From: Bacillota bacterium
GTDB lineage: Bacteria > Bacillota > Bacilli > Paenibacillales > UBA4045
NCBI GenBank assembly: GCA_023441055.1
Contig: JAEZQY010000001.1
Location: 241,782 to 305,781, forward strand
Direction: 5' to 3'
DNA length: 64,000 nt
Below are positions 39,101 to 48,148 of the stretch, one piece after another; the first letter of the stretch is position 1, and each line of letters starts with the position of its first letter. The notes beneath the pieces were generated by a model. That model saw only the letters and a list, made by a program, of their open reading frames with translations, did no database searches and was not told the DNA's origin. The position numbers and the translations under genes are program-made.

Positions 39101-40351
39101 ATGTCGACTATGGTTCGGGAGTGGCTCAGCGCACCTCTGAAATATTCGTCCAGGTTCTGGTACTTCGCCGGCTGCTACTTCGCCTCCACCTTGTTCATGC
39201 TGTTCCAGGGAGGCAAGCTGGCCTTCATGATCTTCTTCATTATGACCCTGCTGACAGCTTATCTCGTGCTTGGCCGCTGGAGTGGTATCGCCCGCGCGAC
39301 CGGCAGCCGCACATTGCTGAATATAGAGAGTGACCGCGCGATTGAAGCGGGCAGCTCTGTCGCGATCAAGCTGCAGCTGCATGTCCCCGGCTTCTGGCCG
39401 ATCCCCTACGTAGTGATACGCGATCGGTTGCTGCGCCGAGGCGGTGCCCAATCGATCTTCGAGACCTCCTGTGTGCCCGATTGGAAGCGTCGAGGGACTG
39501 TGGAATACGTGACTCAGCCGCTTAGACGCGGTTTCTATCACTTCGCTGAGACGGAATGCTCGACGGAGGATATATTCGGAATGTTCGAGCACTCGGGTTT
39601 ACTTGCGATGCAGCAATCCTTCGTGGTGAAGCCGCAGACGATCGCGATTAAGGAATGGCAGCAATTCCACCAGGCGTTCAAGGGACATCATTATCATTCC
39701 ACGACAACACAGGCCTTGCGCGAGACGACACAAATCAATGGTGTGCGGGAATATATTTATGGAGATCGCATCTCCAGAATTCATTGGAATGCCACAGCGA
39801 AGTCCGGCACTTGGAAGTCCAAGGAGTTCGAGCGGGAATCGCTGCCCAAGAGCGTGGTCATGATTGATCGCAATGCTGACAATTATGAATCACGGGAGAT
39901 GTTCGAGCTGGCGGTGAGTGTAGGTGCTTCATTACTAGAATATGGCATGCAGAAGGATCTGGCTATGGGACTGCTCTCCGTTGGTTCCAATGCCGTGTAT
40001 CTAGAGCCGAATCGCATGTCTGCGCATTACCGCAGAATGAACCAGCATCTAATCGATATCGAGGCGGACGGCAGCTATTCGTTACTCGATATACTGAAGG
40101 ATCGCGCGCGTTACTTCTCGCAGGGCTGCTTCTTCCTTGTGATCTCCAGCCAGATGGATGACAGGATGGCGCAATCGCTGCAGTGGATCAATCATAGGCA
40201 GATGAATCCTTGTCATATTCTCATTGGCACAGCCGGCAGAACGGCGGCCGCGGAGGAATGGCTGCGCAAGCTGCGGAATCGGGGAATGCTCGCATACGCA
40301 GTGAATACATTAATGGAATTGCCTGGTGTGCTGGGAGGGAAGCGGAGATGA
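39101..40351 (+). CDS. DUF58 domain protein, membrane-anchored
   Basis: This 416-aa protein has two hydrophobic segments near the N-terminus (about 20-65). The DUF58 region (about 195-340) carries GVREYIYGDRISRIHWNATAKSG, the family signature, followed by a von Willebrand A-like fold with MIDRNAD. It begins 4 bases after the MoxR stop and overlaps the next gene by four bases (ATGA). This gene order is the standard MoxR-DUF58-transglutaminase set. The biochemical role of these sets in Bacillota is not established. Confidence 0.92.
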   Translation: MSTMVREWLSAPLKYSSRFWYFAGCYFASTLFMLFQGGKLAFMIFFIMTLLTAYLVLGRWSGIARATGSRTLLNIESDRAIEAGSSVAIKLQLHVPGFWPIPYVVIRDRLLRRGGAQSIFETSCVPDWKRRGTVEYVTQPLRRGFYHFAETECSTEDIFGMFEHSGLLAMQQSFVVKPQTIAIKEWQQFHQAFKGHHYHSTTTQALRETTQINGVREYIYGDRISRIHWNATAKSGTWKSKEFERESLPKSVVMIDRNADNYESREMFELAVSVGASLLEYGMQKDLAMGLLSVGSNAVYLEPNRMSAHYRRMNQHLIDIEADGSYSLLDILKDRARYFSQGCFFLVISSQMDDRMAQSLQWINHRQMNPCHILIGTAGRTAAAEEWLRKLRNRGMLAYAVNTLMELPGVLGGKRR

Positions 40352-42678
40352 ATCAGCCGACAGGTGGAGCGATCTTATCACTATTGCGTTACATCTTCAT
40401 TACGGACTGGCCGCATAAGCTTCGATTAGTGCTGACTGCTATTATCCTCTTCCAATTCGCGGTGTGGTTGGACACGTACTTGCTAACCACAACGGAATAT
40501 CTCCTGCGGGCAGCGATTGTGGTCGGGGCTGTTACGGAATTCTTCCCGAGGCTGTCTCCGATTGTGCGGCGCATGTTCGCGCTGCTGCTGCTTGTATTCA
40601 TACATTTCCGCAAATTAGAGCTGCAGCCGCTGTTATTCGAGCGCGGATCGGGCCTGCAAGCGAATCTCCTGGCGATTGCAGATTCGTTCGCAGCTGCGCT
40701 AACAGCGACAGCACCGTTTATTTGGTTCGCGCTTGGCGCTTATGTGTTGTATCTCGTGTCCGTCTTCCTGCTGCAGGATAGAACGAGAATTATCGTGTAC
40801 ACCTTGCTGAGTGTAGTGATCATCGCACTCGTCGATTCTTACAGCAAGCTGATCCTATGGGATCAGGCAGCGTTTATTATTTTCAGTGGATTAGGGTTGA
40901 TCGTGATTGAGCATTCGGAGTCCTTCCGAGAGAAGCATCCAGCGAGCTGGGCTTATCTGGCTGAATACCCGGGTAAGGTCGCCGTGCCGATTGTTCTGAT
41001 TCTCTCGATTGTGATGGCTGTTGGAATGACAGCGCCCAATGCCAGACCGCTGCTGCAGGATCCTTATACGATCTATAAGCATTGGAAGGGCGAGAAGGTG
41101 ATCACAGGGGGCAAGGGATTCCCGAACACAACCCCCAGCTTCGTGAGCACACTCGATGCCTCATCGGGTTACGGCCGAGATGATGGTGATCTGGGCGGCG
41201 GATTCAATTACGATTATACCGAAGTGATGCGGATTACGACGACTCATCGCAGCTACTGGAGAGGCGAGACGAAATCGCTGTATACCGGAAGTGGATGGAT
41301 GGCCAGCGACGCAGACACAGGAGCGCCAGTCGAGACGGTTATGACCAGCACGGCGCTGTCTGAATTCGATTGGGGAGTGCCTAGAGGCGGGCATGTTGTG
41401 GAGGTGCAGCAGCAGGTGCGCATGTCGGGTGAGGAGCCGAGCTATGATGTGTTGTTCGGAGCCGCGCCGCTTCAGCGTATTCAATTGGAGCGTGATCGTC
41501 GCGAGTTTGGCGAAGATGGCGAGATGGTCACGATATCCCCGGAGCCTGCAATCCTAGAGGCGGCCGTATGGTCACCGCGACAATCTGAGCTTCGCTGGCG
41601 TCAGGAAGCGGATTACCCAACCAGCTATGATCTGGTTTCCGCACTGCCCGTAACAGACGAGGCGGCCTGGCGGACAGTGACCGCTGCCGATTACAGCGAT
41701 GAGCTATGGAGACCGTATCTGCAACTGCCGGACACGGTAACAGGGCGTGTAACGGATCTGGCCCAGGAGATTACCGCTGACGCGGATACGCCATACGATA
41801 AGGTCAAGGCCGTCGAGGCTTATCTGCAAGAGAACTATATCTACACGAATAAACCCGATCTCTCCAAGGGGAGCAGCGAGGATTTCGTAGACCGGTTCCT
41901 ATTCGAAATACAAGAAGGCTATTGTGATTATTATTCAACAGCGATGGCCGTTATGGTGCGCTCGCTGGGGCTGCCTGCTCGCTGGGTTAAGGGCTTCAAG
42001 TCGGGCTCGCAGGAGCTCGAAGAGATGTATCTGGGCATGGGAATGCCGCAAGAAATCCTCGACCAGCTGGAGAGTGGTGAAGGCAATTATATTGTGCGCA
42101 ATGCAGATGCGCATTCCTGGGTGGAGGTGTTCTTCCCGGGGTATGGCTGGCTGCCATTCGAACCGACCTCGGGAATGAGCATGCCGACCTTCGCGGGGGA
42201 GCAGGAAGCGATTCCCGCCGTATCGTCAGTGTTCGAGGAAGGCCAGGGTAATGTTGATGCAGAGTCTGGTGGGCTGCAATGGCTAATCTCACCGATCTCG
42301 GCTGTTGTAGGTGGCGCGCTTGTCTTGATCGCGCTGGTCGTATTCCTGCTGCGAACAGGAATGCTTCGGGGGAGGGTGAAGCTGGGCTGGCTGAACCGGC
42401 TATTCAGAGGCTCTGCCGATCACAGTATGAATCAGCAGGCGCTGCATGAATTCGGTCGAATTCTAAAGCTCTTCCGCAGGAAGGGGTATGAACGAGGCAG
42501 CCATGAGACGATACGTGAATCCTTCTCGAGATGGGCGGAGGGCAATATGTGGTTGAAGAAGGACCTGGATCTGCTGGTGCGCATTCAGGAGAAGGCCAAG
42601 TATAGCCCCTACAGCATTACAAGCGAAGACCTGTCATCGATCTTCACCGCGAAGAAAAGATTGAAGGAAGAGCTATAG
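40348..42678 (+). CDS. TgpA-like transglutaminase-domain membrane protein
   Basis: This 776-aa protein has about six N-terminal membrane segments (about 15-240) and an extracytoplasmic transglutaminase-like domain (about 490-620). The catalytic Cys lies in EIQEGYCDYYSTAMAVMVRSLG, His in ADAHSWVEVFFPGYGW and Asp in FEPTSG-type context. One more membrane segment near 650-670 is followed by a C-terminal cytosolic DUF4129-like tail. The start ATG 40348 overlaps the DUF58 stop by four bases and has GGGAGGG upstream; the frame is open from 40210 inside the previous gene, which I reject. The catalytic triad appears complete. Confidence 0.92.
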   Translation: MNQPTGGAILSLLRYIFITDWPHKLRLVLTAIILFQFAVWLDTYLLTTTEYLLRAAIVVGAVTEFFPRLSPIVRRMFALLLLVFIHFRKLELQPLLFERGSGLQANLLAIADSFAAALTATAPFIWFALGAYVLYLVSVFLLQDRTRIIVYTLLSVVIIALVDSYSKLILWDQAAFIIFSGLGLIVIEHSESFREKHPASWAYLAEYPGKVAVPIVLILSIVMAVGMTAPNARPLLQDPYTIYKHWKGEKVITGGKGFPNTTPSFVSTLDASSGYGRDDGDLGGGFNYDYTEVMRITTTHRSYWRGETKSLYTGSGWMASDADTGAPVETVMTSTALSEFDWGVPRGGHVVEVQQQVRMSGEEPSYDVLFGAAPLQRIQLERDRREFGEDGEMVTISPEPAILEAAVWSPRQSELRWRQEADYPTSYDLVSALPVTDEAAWRTVTAADYSDELWRPYLQLPDTVTGRVTDLAQEITADADTPYDKVKAVEAYLQENYIYTNKPDLSKGSSEDFVDRFLFEIQEGYCDYYSTAMAVMVRSLGLPARWVKGFKSGSQELEEMYLGMGMPQEILDQLESGEGNYIVRNADAHSWVEVFFPGYGWLPFEPTSGMSMPTFAGEQEAIPAVSSVFEEGQGNVDAESGGLQWLISPISAVVGGALVLIALVVFLLRTGMLRGRVKLGWLNRLFRGSADHSMNQQALHEFGRILKLFRRKGYERGSHETIRESFSRWAEGNMWLKKDLDLLVRIQEKAKYSPYSITSEDLSSIFTAKKRLKEEL

Positions 42679-42707
42679 TGTGGAATAATCATGGTGAACA
42701 ATCAATG

Positions 42708-42738
42708 GGCAGGAGCAGAGCTCCTGCCTGTTCTGTCT
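42708..42738 (+). terminator. Rho-independent terminator
   Basis: GGCAGGAGC and GCTCCTGCC form a 9-bp stem with an AGA loop and are followed by TGTTCTGTCTT. It ends the MoxR operon. Confidence 0.7.
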
Positions 42739-42770
42739 TGCCGGCGCGAAGCTGGGAGGGCGGGTTTCTT

Positions 42771-42799
42771 TTGCAGGCTATGGGCTTATATGGTATAGT
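42771..42799 (+). promoter_or_regulatory. Sigma-A promoter of the yqeG operon
   Basis: TTGCAG (42771-42776), a 17-base spacer and TATAGT (42794-42799). It lies about 30 bases before the yqeG start. Confidence 0.75.
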
Positions 42800-42830
42800 T
42801 TTGGCAAGAAAAGTGATGAGGTGAACGGTG

Positions 42831-43349
42831 TTGTTAAGCAAATTCATCCCCCATCTGCGGGTGGATTCCATCTATGAGATCGATCTTGACGCGCTATGGA
42901 AGGCTGGCGTTAGAGGCATTGTAACCGATCTAGACAATACGCTGGTCGGCGCTAATACGCCTTATGCGACACCGGAGCTGGCGGATTGGCTCAAGCGTGT
43001 CGAGGAAGCGGGATTTCAGGTTGTCATCGTATCGAACAATAATCGCCTTCGGGTGTCAGCCTTCGCCGAGCCAATCAAGCTGCCGTATATATGGCGGGCC
43101 AAGAAGCCGTCCACACAGGCGTTCCGCAAGGCGATCGACCTGCTTCAGCTGTCACCTGATGAAGCGGTTATTATTGGCGATCAGCTGCTGACTGATGTAC
43201 TAGGCGCGAACCGAATCGGGATACGATCGATTCTGGTTACGCCGATCTCCCCGGAGGATGAGGCTGTGTTCACACGGTTCAATCGCAGGGTGGAACGATT
43301 CATATTCGGACAATTGAAGAGGCGTGGCATGCTATTATGGGACAAGTAA
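42831..43349 (+). CDS. yqeG: YqeG family HAD-IIIA phosphatase
   Basis: This 172-aa HAD-superfamily protein has motif I VTDLDNTLVG with the nucleophile Asp, motif II VSNNN, a lysine in RAKKPS, and motif III IIGDQLLTDVLGANR. YqeG proteins are found with YqeH in Bacillota; the substrate is not known. The start is either GTG 42828 or TTG 42831. I prefer the TTG because GAGGTGA then has normal spacing and the N-terminus becomes MLSKFIPH, as in homologues. It overlaps yqeH by 13 bases and opens the housekeeping operon. Confidence 0.92.
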   Translation: MLSKFIPHLRVDSIYEIDLDALWKAGVRGIVTDLDNTLVGANTPYATPELADWLKRVEEAGFQVVIVSNNNRLRVSAFAEPIKLPYIWRAKKPSTQAFRKAIDLLQLSPDEAVIIGDQLLTDVLGANRIGIRSILVTPISPEDEAVFTRFNRRVERFIFGQLKRRGMLLWDK

Positions 43350-44446
43350 TCACATGCGCCGGATGCGGCGCCAAGATTCAATCGGAACGTAAGGATGCGC
43401 TAGGCTATGTACCGGCTTCCGCGGTTAGCAGAGAGCCGGTCGTGTGCCAGCGCTGCTTCCGGATTAAGCATTATAACGAGGTATCGACTGTGGCGCTCGA
43501 TGAGAGCGACTTCCTGCGCATATTGGGCCATATCGGCACGCAGCGCGCGCTGGTTGTCCATATCGTGGACCTCTTCGACTTCGAAGGCAGCATCATCAGC
43601 GGATTGCCGCGCTTCGTCGGTCATAATTCCGTGCTGCTCGTAGGCAACAAGGTCGACCTCTTCCCGAAGAATGTGAACCGCAACCGCATCCTGAACTGGA
43701 TGCAGATGCAGGCTAAGGAAGCCGGTCTTAAGCCGGCGGATACGGTCGTGTGCAGCGCGAGGAGCGGTGAAGGCTTCGAACGGCTGATCGAATTAATAGA
43801 CGAGTACAGGCGCCGACAGGACGTGTATATTGTCGGTGCGACGAATGTTGGGAAGTCCTCGCTTATTAACCGGCTGATTCGTGACTTCAGCGAGATGGAT
43901 GCCGAGCTGACGGTATCGCGGTACCCTGGTACGACGCTGGATATGGTGCATATTCCGCTGGATGACGGCAAGGCGGTCATTGATACGCCAGGGATTGTGT
44001 ATAAATCCAGGCTTACTGAGCTGATCGGCAAGGCTGACCTGGCCGCGATTACGCCCGACAAGCCGCTGAAGCCGCTCGTCTATCAATTGAATGCCGAGCA
44101 GACGCTGTTCTTCGGCGCGCTCGCTCGCTTCGACTTCGTGAAGGGTGAGCATCAATCATTCACCTGCTATGTGGCCAGCGGGCTGAAGGTGCACCGCACG
44201 AAGCTGGAGCGCGCGGATGCCCTGTATCAGGATCATCGTGGCGCGATGCTGCAGCCGCCGTCAGCTGAGCGATTGGCGGAGCTGCCGGAGTGGACCAAGC
44301 ATGCGATTCGCATTCCTCGCGGCGGAGGCAAGGATATTCTTATCTCCGGTCTGGGATTCATCAAGGCGAACAGCGAGGCTGGCGCAGAGGTCGTGATTCA
44401 TGCGCCGAGAGGCGTTAAGGTGGTACTGAGAGACGCATTGTTATAG
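43337..44446 (+). CDS. yqeH: Ribosome-biogenesis GTPase YqeH (circularly permuted)
   Basis: This 369-aa protein has an N-terminal zinc finger (CAGCGAKIQ ... VVCQRCFRIKHYNE). The GTPase domain follows in permuted order: G4 GNKVDLFPK and G5 before G1 GATNVGKSSLIN, then G3 DTPGIV. A C-terminal RNA-binding-like domain ends the protein. YqeH is needed for 30S subunit assembly. The gene overlaps yqeG by 13 bases, and aroE begins 16 bases after its stop. Confidence 0.96.
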   Translation: MGQVITCAGCGAKIQSERKDALGYVPASAVSREPVVCQRCFRIKHYNEVSTVALDESDFLRILGHIGTQRALVVHIVDLFDFEGSIISGLPRFVGHNSVLLVGNKVDLFPKNVNRNRILNWMQMQAKEAGLKPADTVVCSARSGEGFERLIELIDEYRRRQDVYIVGATNVGKSSLINRLIRDFSEMDAELTVSRYPGTTLDMVHIPLDDGKAVIDTPGIVYKSRLTELIGKADLAAITPDKPLKPLVYQLNAEQTLFFGALARFDFVKGEHQSFTCYVASGLKVHRTKLERADALYQDHRGAMLQPPSAERLAELPEWTKHAIRIPRGGGKDILISGLGFIKANSEAGAEVVIHAPRGVKVVLRDALL

Positions 44447-44462
44447 AGAGGATGAAGCATAC

Positions 44463-45350
44463 ATGGGTCTATTACCGGATGATCCGAAGACTCCTCCTGT
44501 GGTGATCGATAGCCAGACTGTGATGTACGGCGTGTTCGGAGACCCAGTCAAGCATTCCAAATCCCCGATTATGCTGAATCGCGCGTTCCGCGAGACAGGC
44601 TTGAATGCAGCCTATTCGGCGTATCATGTTGCGCCGGAGCGGCTTGGAGAGGCGATCGCAGGCATTCGCGCGCTCGGATTCGGCGGCGTGAATGTCACCA
44701 TCCCGCATAAGGTGGAGGTCATGCGCTATCTGGATGAGATTGACGCAGATGCCCGTGCTATCGGGGCTGTGAATACGGTCGTTCATCGTGATGGGAGACT
44801 GATCGGCTATAATACAGATGGGATCGGCTATGTTCGGTCGCTGAAGGATGAGACGGGTATTCAGCTGGCCGGCAAGAGAATACTGCTGTTGGGAGCAGGC
44901 GGGGCGGCCAGAGGCGTTGCCTATGCATTGGCAAATGAGCAGCCTGAGCGAATCTGGATCGCTAATCGGACCAAGGAGAGAGCGATTGAGCTGGCTCAGG
45001 CGATTAGCGCTCGTGTGCCGAGCACAGGTATTGGTATGGATGAATTGGATGCCGCAGGAGCGATCGACTTGATTGTGAATACGACGTCTTCCGGCATGCA
45101 TCCGCATGTCGACGAGCTGCCGGTGCCGCTCGACTGGCTGGAACGCCGAGCGGGCATCGACGTGACCGTAAGCGATCTGATCTATAACCCGTTAGAGACG
45201 CGGCTGCTGTCGCTCGCTGCGGGGAAGGGTGCCAGGACGCATGGCGGATTAGGCATGTTCATTAATCAGGGCGCATACGCATTCGAGTATTGGACGGGAA
45301 TTCCAGCGCCGGTCGAGGCGATGAGCGAGACAGTCCGAAGCGCTTTATAG
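44463..45350 (+). CDS. aroE: Shikimate dehydrogenase
   Basis: This 295-aa enzyme reduces 3-dehydroshikimate with NADPH in aromatic amino acid synthesis. Substrate-binding residues lie in GDPVKHSKSPIMLNRAF, with the catalytic lysine in NVTIPHK. The NADP-binding loop is GAGGAARGVAYAL with NRT after it. NTTSSGMHP and GLGMFINQGAYAFE complete the set. The length is normal for the family. In the Bacillus genome the same slot between yqeH and yqeI holds this gene (named aroD there). ATG 44463 follows AGAGAGGATG. Confidence 0.96.
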   Translation: MGLLPDDPKTPPVVIDSQTVMYGVFGDPVKHSKSPIMLNRAFRETGLNAAYSAYHVAPERLGEAIAGIRALGFGGVNVTIPHKVEVMRYLDEIDADARAIGAVNTVVHRDGRLIGYNTDGIGYVRSLKDETGIQLAGKRILLLGAGGAARGVAYALANEQPERIWIANRTKERAIELAQAISARVPSTGIGMDELDAAGAIDLIVNTTSSGMHPHVDELPVPLDWLERRAGIDVTVSDLIYNPLETRLLSLAAGKGARTHGGLGMFINQGAYAFEYWTGIPAPVEAMSETVRSAL

Positions 45351-45393
45351 GACGGATTTTTATTTTAGGCGGGTATAGCAGAGGAGAGTTCAC

Positions 45394-45684
45394 ATGTTAA
45401 CAGGTAAGCAGAAGAGGTATCTGCGCTCGCTGGCGCATCATCTTACACCCATCTTCCAAGTAGGTAAGGGTGGGGTAAACGAACAACTGGCCAAGCATAT
45501 TGTGGAGGCCATCGAGAAGCGCGAACTGATCAAGATTGCGATCTTGAACAACAGCGATGAGGATAAGCAGGAGGCCGCGCAATGGCTGGCGGAGCAGTCT
45601 GGCTCAGAGCTGGTGCAGGTGATCGGGCGTACGATTATTCTGTATAAGGAATCGACGGATCATAAGCAGATTACATTGCCATAA
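45394..45684 (+). CDS. yhbY: YhbY/YqeI CRM-domain RNA-binding protein
   Basis: This 96-aa protein consists of one CRM domain, an RNA-binding fold, with the hallmark GKGGVNEQL loop and the opening LTGKQKRYLRSLAHHL. It binds ribosomal precursors in described cases. ATG 45394 follows GAGGAGAG. It sits between aroE and nadD, as in Bacillus. Confidence 0.95.
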   Translation: MLTGKQKRYLRSLAHHLTPIFQVGKGGVNEQLAKHIVEAIEKRELIKIAILNNSDEDKQEAAQWLAEQSGSELVQVIGRTIILYKESTDHKQITLP

Positions 45685-45695
45685 GGTGGTTGTGA

Positions 45696-46286
45696 TTGGT
45701 GAGAATCGGGATAATGGGCGGTACCTTCGATCCTATTCATAACGGTCATCTGATGATGGCGGAGCGCGCGCTGGGGCAATGCGAATTGGACGAGGTCTGG
45801 TTCATGCCGTCGCATCTGCCGCCGCATAAGGATGCGCGGCAGTTAACGGAGGCGGAGGACAGGCTCGAGATGGTGCGTCTGGCTATTCGGGAATATGACG
45901 TCTTCCGATTATGCATGCTGGAGATTGAGCGAGGCGGGACATCCTATACAATAGATACAGCCCGCCAGCTGGTGAAGCAGTATCCCGAGTATCAATTCTC
46001 CTGGATTATCGGGGCGGATATGATTGCTTACCTGCCGAACTGGTTCCAGATCGATGAACTGATGAAGTTGATCTCGTTCATTGGTGTCAGACGCCCAGGC
46101 TATGAGCTGCAGCTCGCCGAGCTTTCTGATACGTACGCGGCAAGGGTGCGGATGATCGACGCGCCGCTCTTGGATATCTCATCAACAGGAATCCGCAAGC
46201 GGCTGCAGACCGGACAATCGGTACAGCAGCTCATATCGGAACCAATCGAGTCCTATATCAGGGAGAAGGGGTTATATGGAGCGTGA
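45696..46286 (+). CDS. nadD: Nicotinate-nucleotide adenylyltransferase
   Basis: This 196-aa enzyme adenylates nicotinate mononucleotide in NAD synthesis. The nucleotidyltransferase signature GGTFDPIHNGHL, the WIIGADM segment and the C-terminal ISSTGIRKRL motif are all present. Two start codons are adjacent (TTG 45696 and GTG 45699) after AAGGTGG; the choice changes one residue. It overlaps yqeK by 11 bases. Confidence 0.96.
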   Translation: MVRIGIMGGTFDPIHNGHLMMAERALGQCELDEVWFMPSHLPPHKDARQLTEAEDRLEMVRLAIREYDVFRLCMLEIERGGTSYTIDTARQLVKQYPEYQFSWIIGADMIAYLPNWFQIDELMKLISFIGVRRPGYELQLAELSDTYAARVRMIDAPLLDISSTGIRKRLQTGQSVQQLISEPIESYIREKGLYGA

Positions 46287-46854
46287 ACAACTGTTAGAAG
46301 ACGTGCGCAGCCAGATGCCCGAGAGGCGCTGGCAGCATACGATGGGCGTCATGCAGACCGCTGTGTTGCTCGCCCGGCGCTTCGGCGCGGATGAGCATAA
46401 GGCTGAGCTTGCCGCGATTCTGCATGATGTGGCGAAGTACTGGGAGATCGGGAAGCTCGAGCGAGTGATCCACGAGCGCCCCAGAACAGAAGCCTTCTTC
46501 TTCCCTGAGTATGTGTTGAAATTCGACAGGCAGCTGCTGCATGCGCCTGTCGGCGCGCATGTTGCGGAGACGGTCTATAAGGTTACAGATGGTGAGGTGC
46601 TGGATGCGATTATGTATCACACCTCAGGTCGAGAGTTTATGTCGCTCGTCGAGAAGGTCGTCTGCCTGGCTGACTATATGGAGCCGGGACGCGACTTTCC
46701 TGGCGTAGACCGGATTCGGGAATTGGCTGAGACTGACCTAAACCGCGCGCTCGTTGCGGGATTCGATACAACGATCAGCCACCTGCTGCAGAAGGGGAGG
46801 ATGGTCTTCCCCCTTACGGTTATTGCGAGGAACAGTTTAATTGAGGAGGGTTAG
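46276..46854 (+). CDS. yqeK: YqeK HD-domain hydrolase (Ap4A symmetrical hydrolase type)
   Basis: This 192-aa HD-superfamily phosphohydrolase has its metal-binding residues in RWQHTMGV, AAILHDVAKYW, LLHAPVGAHVAE and IMYHTSG, with a downstream CLADYMEPGRDF. YqeK enzymes cleave diadenosine tetraphosphate into two ADP. The start overlaps nadD, and rsfS follows after 7 bases. The chromosomal position is the conserved one. Confidence 0.95.
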   Translation: MEREQLLEDVRSQMPERRWQHTMGVMQTAVLLARRFGADEHKAELAAILHDVAKYWEIGKLERVIHERPRTEAFFFPEYVLKFDRQLLHAPVGAHVAETVYKVTDGEVLDAIMYHTSGREFMSLVEKVVCLADYMEPGRDFPGVDRIRELAETDLNRALVAGFDTTISHLLQKGRMVFPLTVIARNSLIEEG

Positions 46855-46861
46855 CACATAG

Positions 46862-47209
46862 ATGAAAAATAAGCCAGAAGTCATTATGAATGAAGTCGTC
46901 CGTGTCATGGAAGATAAGAAGGCCGCGAAGATCGTCTCACTCGGATTGGAAGGTATCTCGCTCGTGGCTGATTACTTCGTCATCTGTCACGGGAATTCGG
47001 ACAGCCAGGTGCAAGCGATCGCAGAAGCGGTGAAGAAGTTCGCCGAAGTGAACCAGATTACTCTTCGTGGTGTGGAGGGGATGGATTCCGCTCGCTGGGT
47101 ATTAATTGATATGGGCGATGTCATCTGCCATATCTTCCATCGTGAGGAGCGAGAATTCTACAACCTGGAGAAGCTGTGGTCGGACGCGAAGGTTGTGGAT
47201 TACGCATGA
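46862..47209 (+). CDS. rsfS: Ribosomal silencing factor RsfS
   Basis: This 115-aa protein of the Iojap/YbeB/RsfS family binds protein L14 of the large subunit and blocks subunit joining when nutrients are low. The SLGLEGISLVADYFVICHGN, GVEGMDSARWVLIDMGDV and HIFHREEREFYNLEKLW segments are all typical. The ribosome site GAGGAGGG precedes ATG 46862. Its stop overlaps the next start (ATGA). Confidence 0.96.
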   Translation: MKNKPEVIMNEVVRVMEDKKAAKIVSLGLEGISLVADYFVICHGNSDSQVQAIAEAVKKFAEVNQITLRGVEGMDSARWVLIDMGDVICHIFHREEREFYNLEKLWSDAKVVDYA

Positions 47210-48138
47210 GCTTGCAGGCAGGGACCATTCAGGAGCTCCTTGTAGATCGGGAGGTTTCCCCGCACGGATATTTCTTGCGAGCCGGGGAGCGAGATGTGCT
47301 GCTCCATTACAGCGAGAAGCTTGGCGAGATTAAACCGGGGGACCGCATTCGCGTGTTCCTCTATCACGATACTGAGGACAGGCTGACGGCGACGATGCGC
47401 GAGCCGAAGCTGCTCTATGGCGAATTGGGATTGCTGGAGGTCGCGGATGTGCATCCGGTGCTTGGCTGCTTCCTGGACATCGGCCTCTCTCGTCATGTGT
47501 TGATGCCCCAGTCGGAGCTGCCGGAATACCCGGATGTGCGGCCGCAGGTCGGCGATCAGGTGTATGCTGTGCTGTTGACGGACAAGCAAGGCAGACTGCT
47601 GGCTTATCCGGCAGGCGAGCGCGACTTGGAAGCGCATGTATTCCGCGCGCCGGCGGCCTGGAAGAATCAACAGGTGGAAGCGATTGTCTATAATCCGCTG
47701 AAGAACGCTGCCTTCGCGATCTGTCAGGGAGGCGTGCTGGGCTTCGGAGCGTTCGGGATGATCCATGAAAGCGAGCGCGTACGGCCCCTGCGGATGGGGG
47801 AGACCGTGCAGGCGCGTGTCGCGCATGTGCGCGAGGATGGCCGTGTGAATTTGTCCATGCGTCCACTTAAGCAGCAGGGCAGGGACGAGGACGCAGAGCG
47901 CTTGCTGGCCTATCTGCGTGAGCGTCCCAATGGCGCTATGCCATATTCGGACGAGACGCCTGCCGATGTTATCGTTCAGCGGTTCCAGATTAGCAAGTCC
48001 GCATTCAAGCGGGCACTGGGCAAGCTGATGAAGGAAGGGCTCATCATGCAGAAGGGTAACTGGACGCATCTGCTCGAACAGAGCGGGCAGGAGAATATCG
48101 CCGGTGCTGGCGATTCGCAGCCGGGCAATGAGGGGTGA
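47206..48138 (+). CDS. cvfB: CvfB/YitL-like S1 RNA-binding protein
   Basis: This 310-aa protein has three S1-like beta-barrel segments (about 5-60, 65-135 and 145-225, the last with GFGMI and GRVNLSMRP). A C-terminal winged helix follows (about 235-300), with FQISKSAFKRALGKLMKEGLI. This is the build of CvfB, a virulence-related RNA-binding regulator in staphylococci, known as YitL in Bacillus. ATG 47206 overlaps the rsfS stop, so it is read as part of the operon, unlike Bacillus where yitL lies elsewhere. A long opposite-strand frame across it is a composition artefact. Confidence 0.88.
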   Translation: MSLQAGTIQELLVDREVSPHGYFLRAGERDVLLHYSEKLGEIKPGDRIRVFLYHDTEDRLTATMREPKLLYGELGLLEVADVHPVLGCFLDIGLSRHVLMPQSELPEYPDVRPQVGDQVYAVLLTDKQGRLLAYPAGERDLEAHVFRAPAAWKNQQVEAIVYNPLKNAAFAICQGGVLGFGAFGMIHESERVRPLRMGETVQARVAHVREDGRVNLSMRPLKQQGRDEDAERLLAYLRERPNGAMPYSDETPADVIVQRFQISKSAFKRALGKLMKEGLIMQKGNWTHLLEQSGQENIAGAGDSQPGNEG

Positions 48139-48148
48139 ATGCCTGACC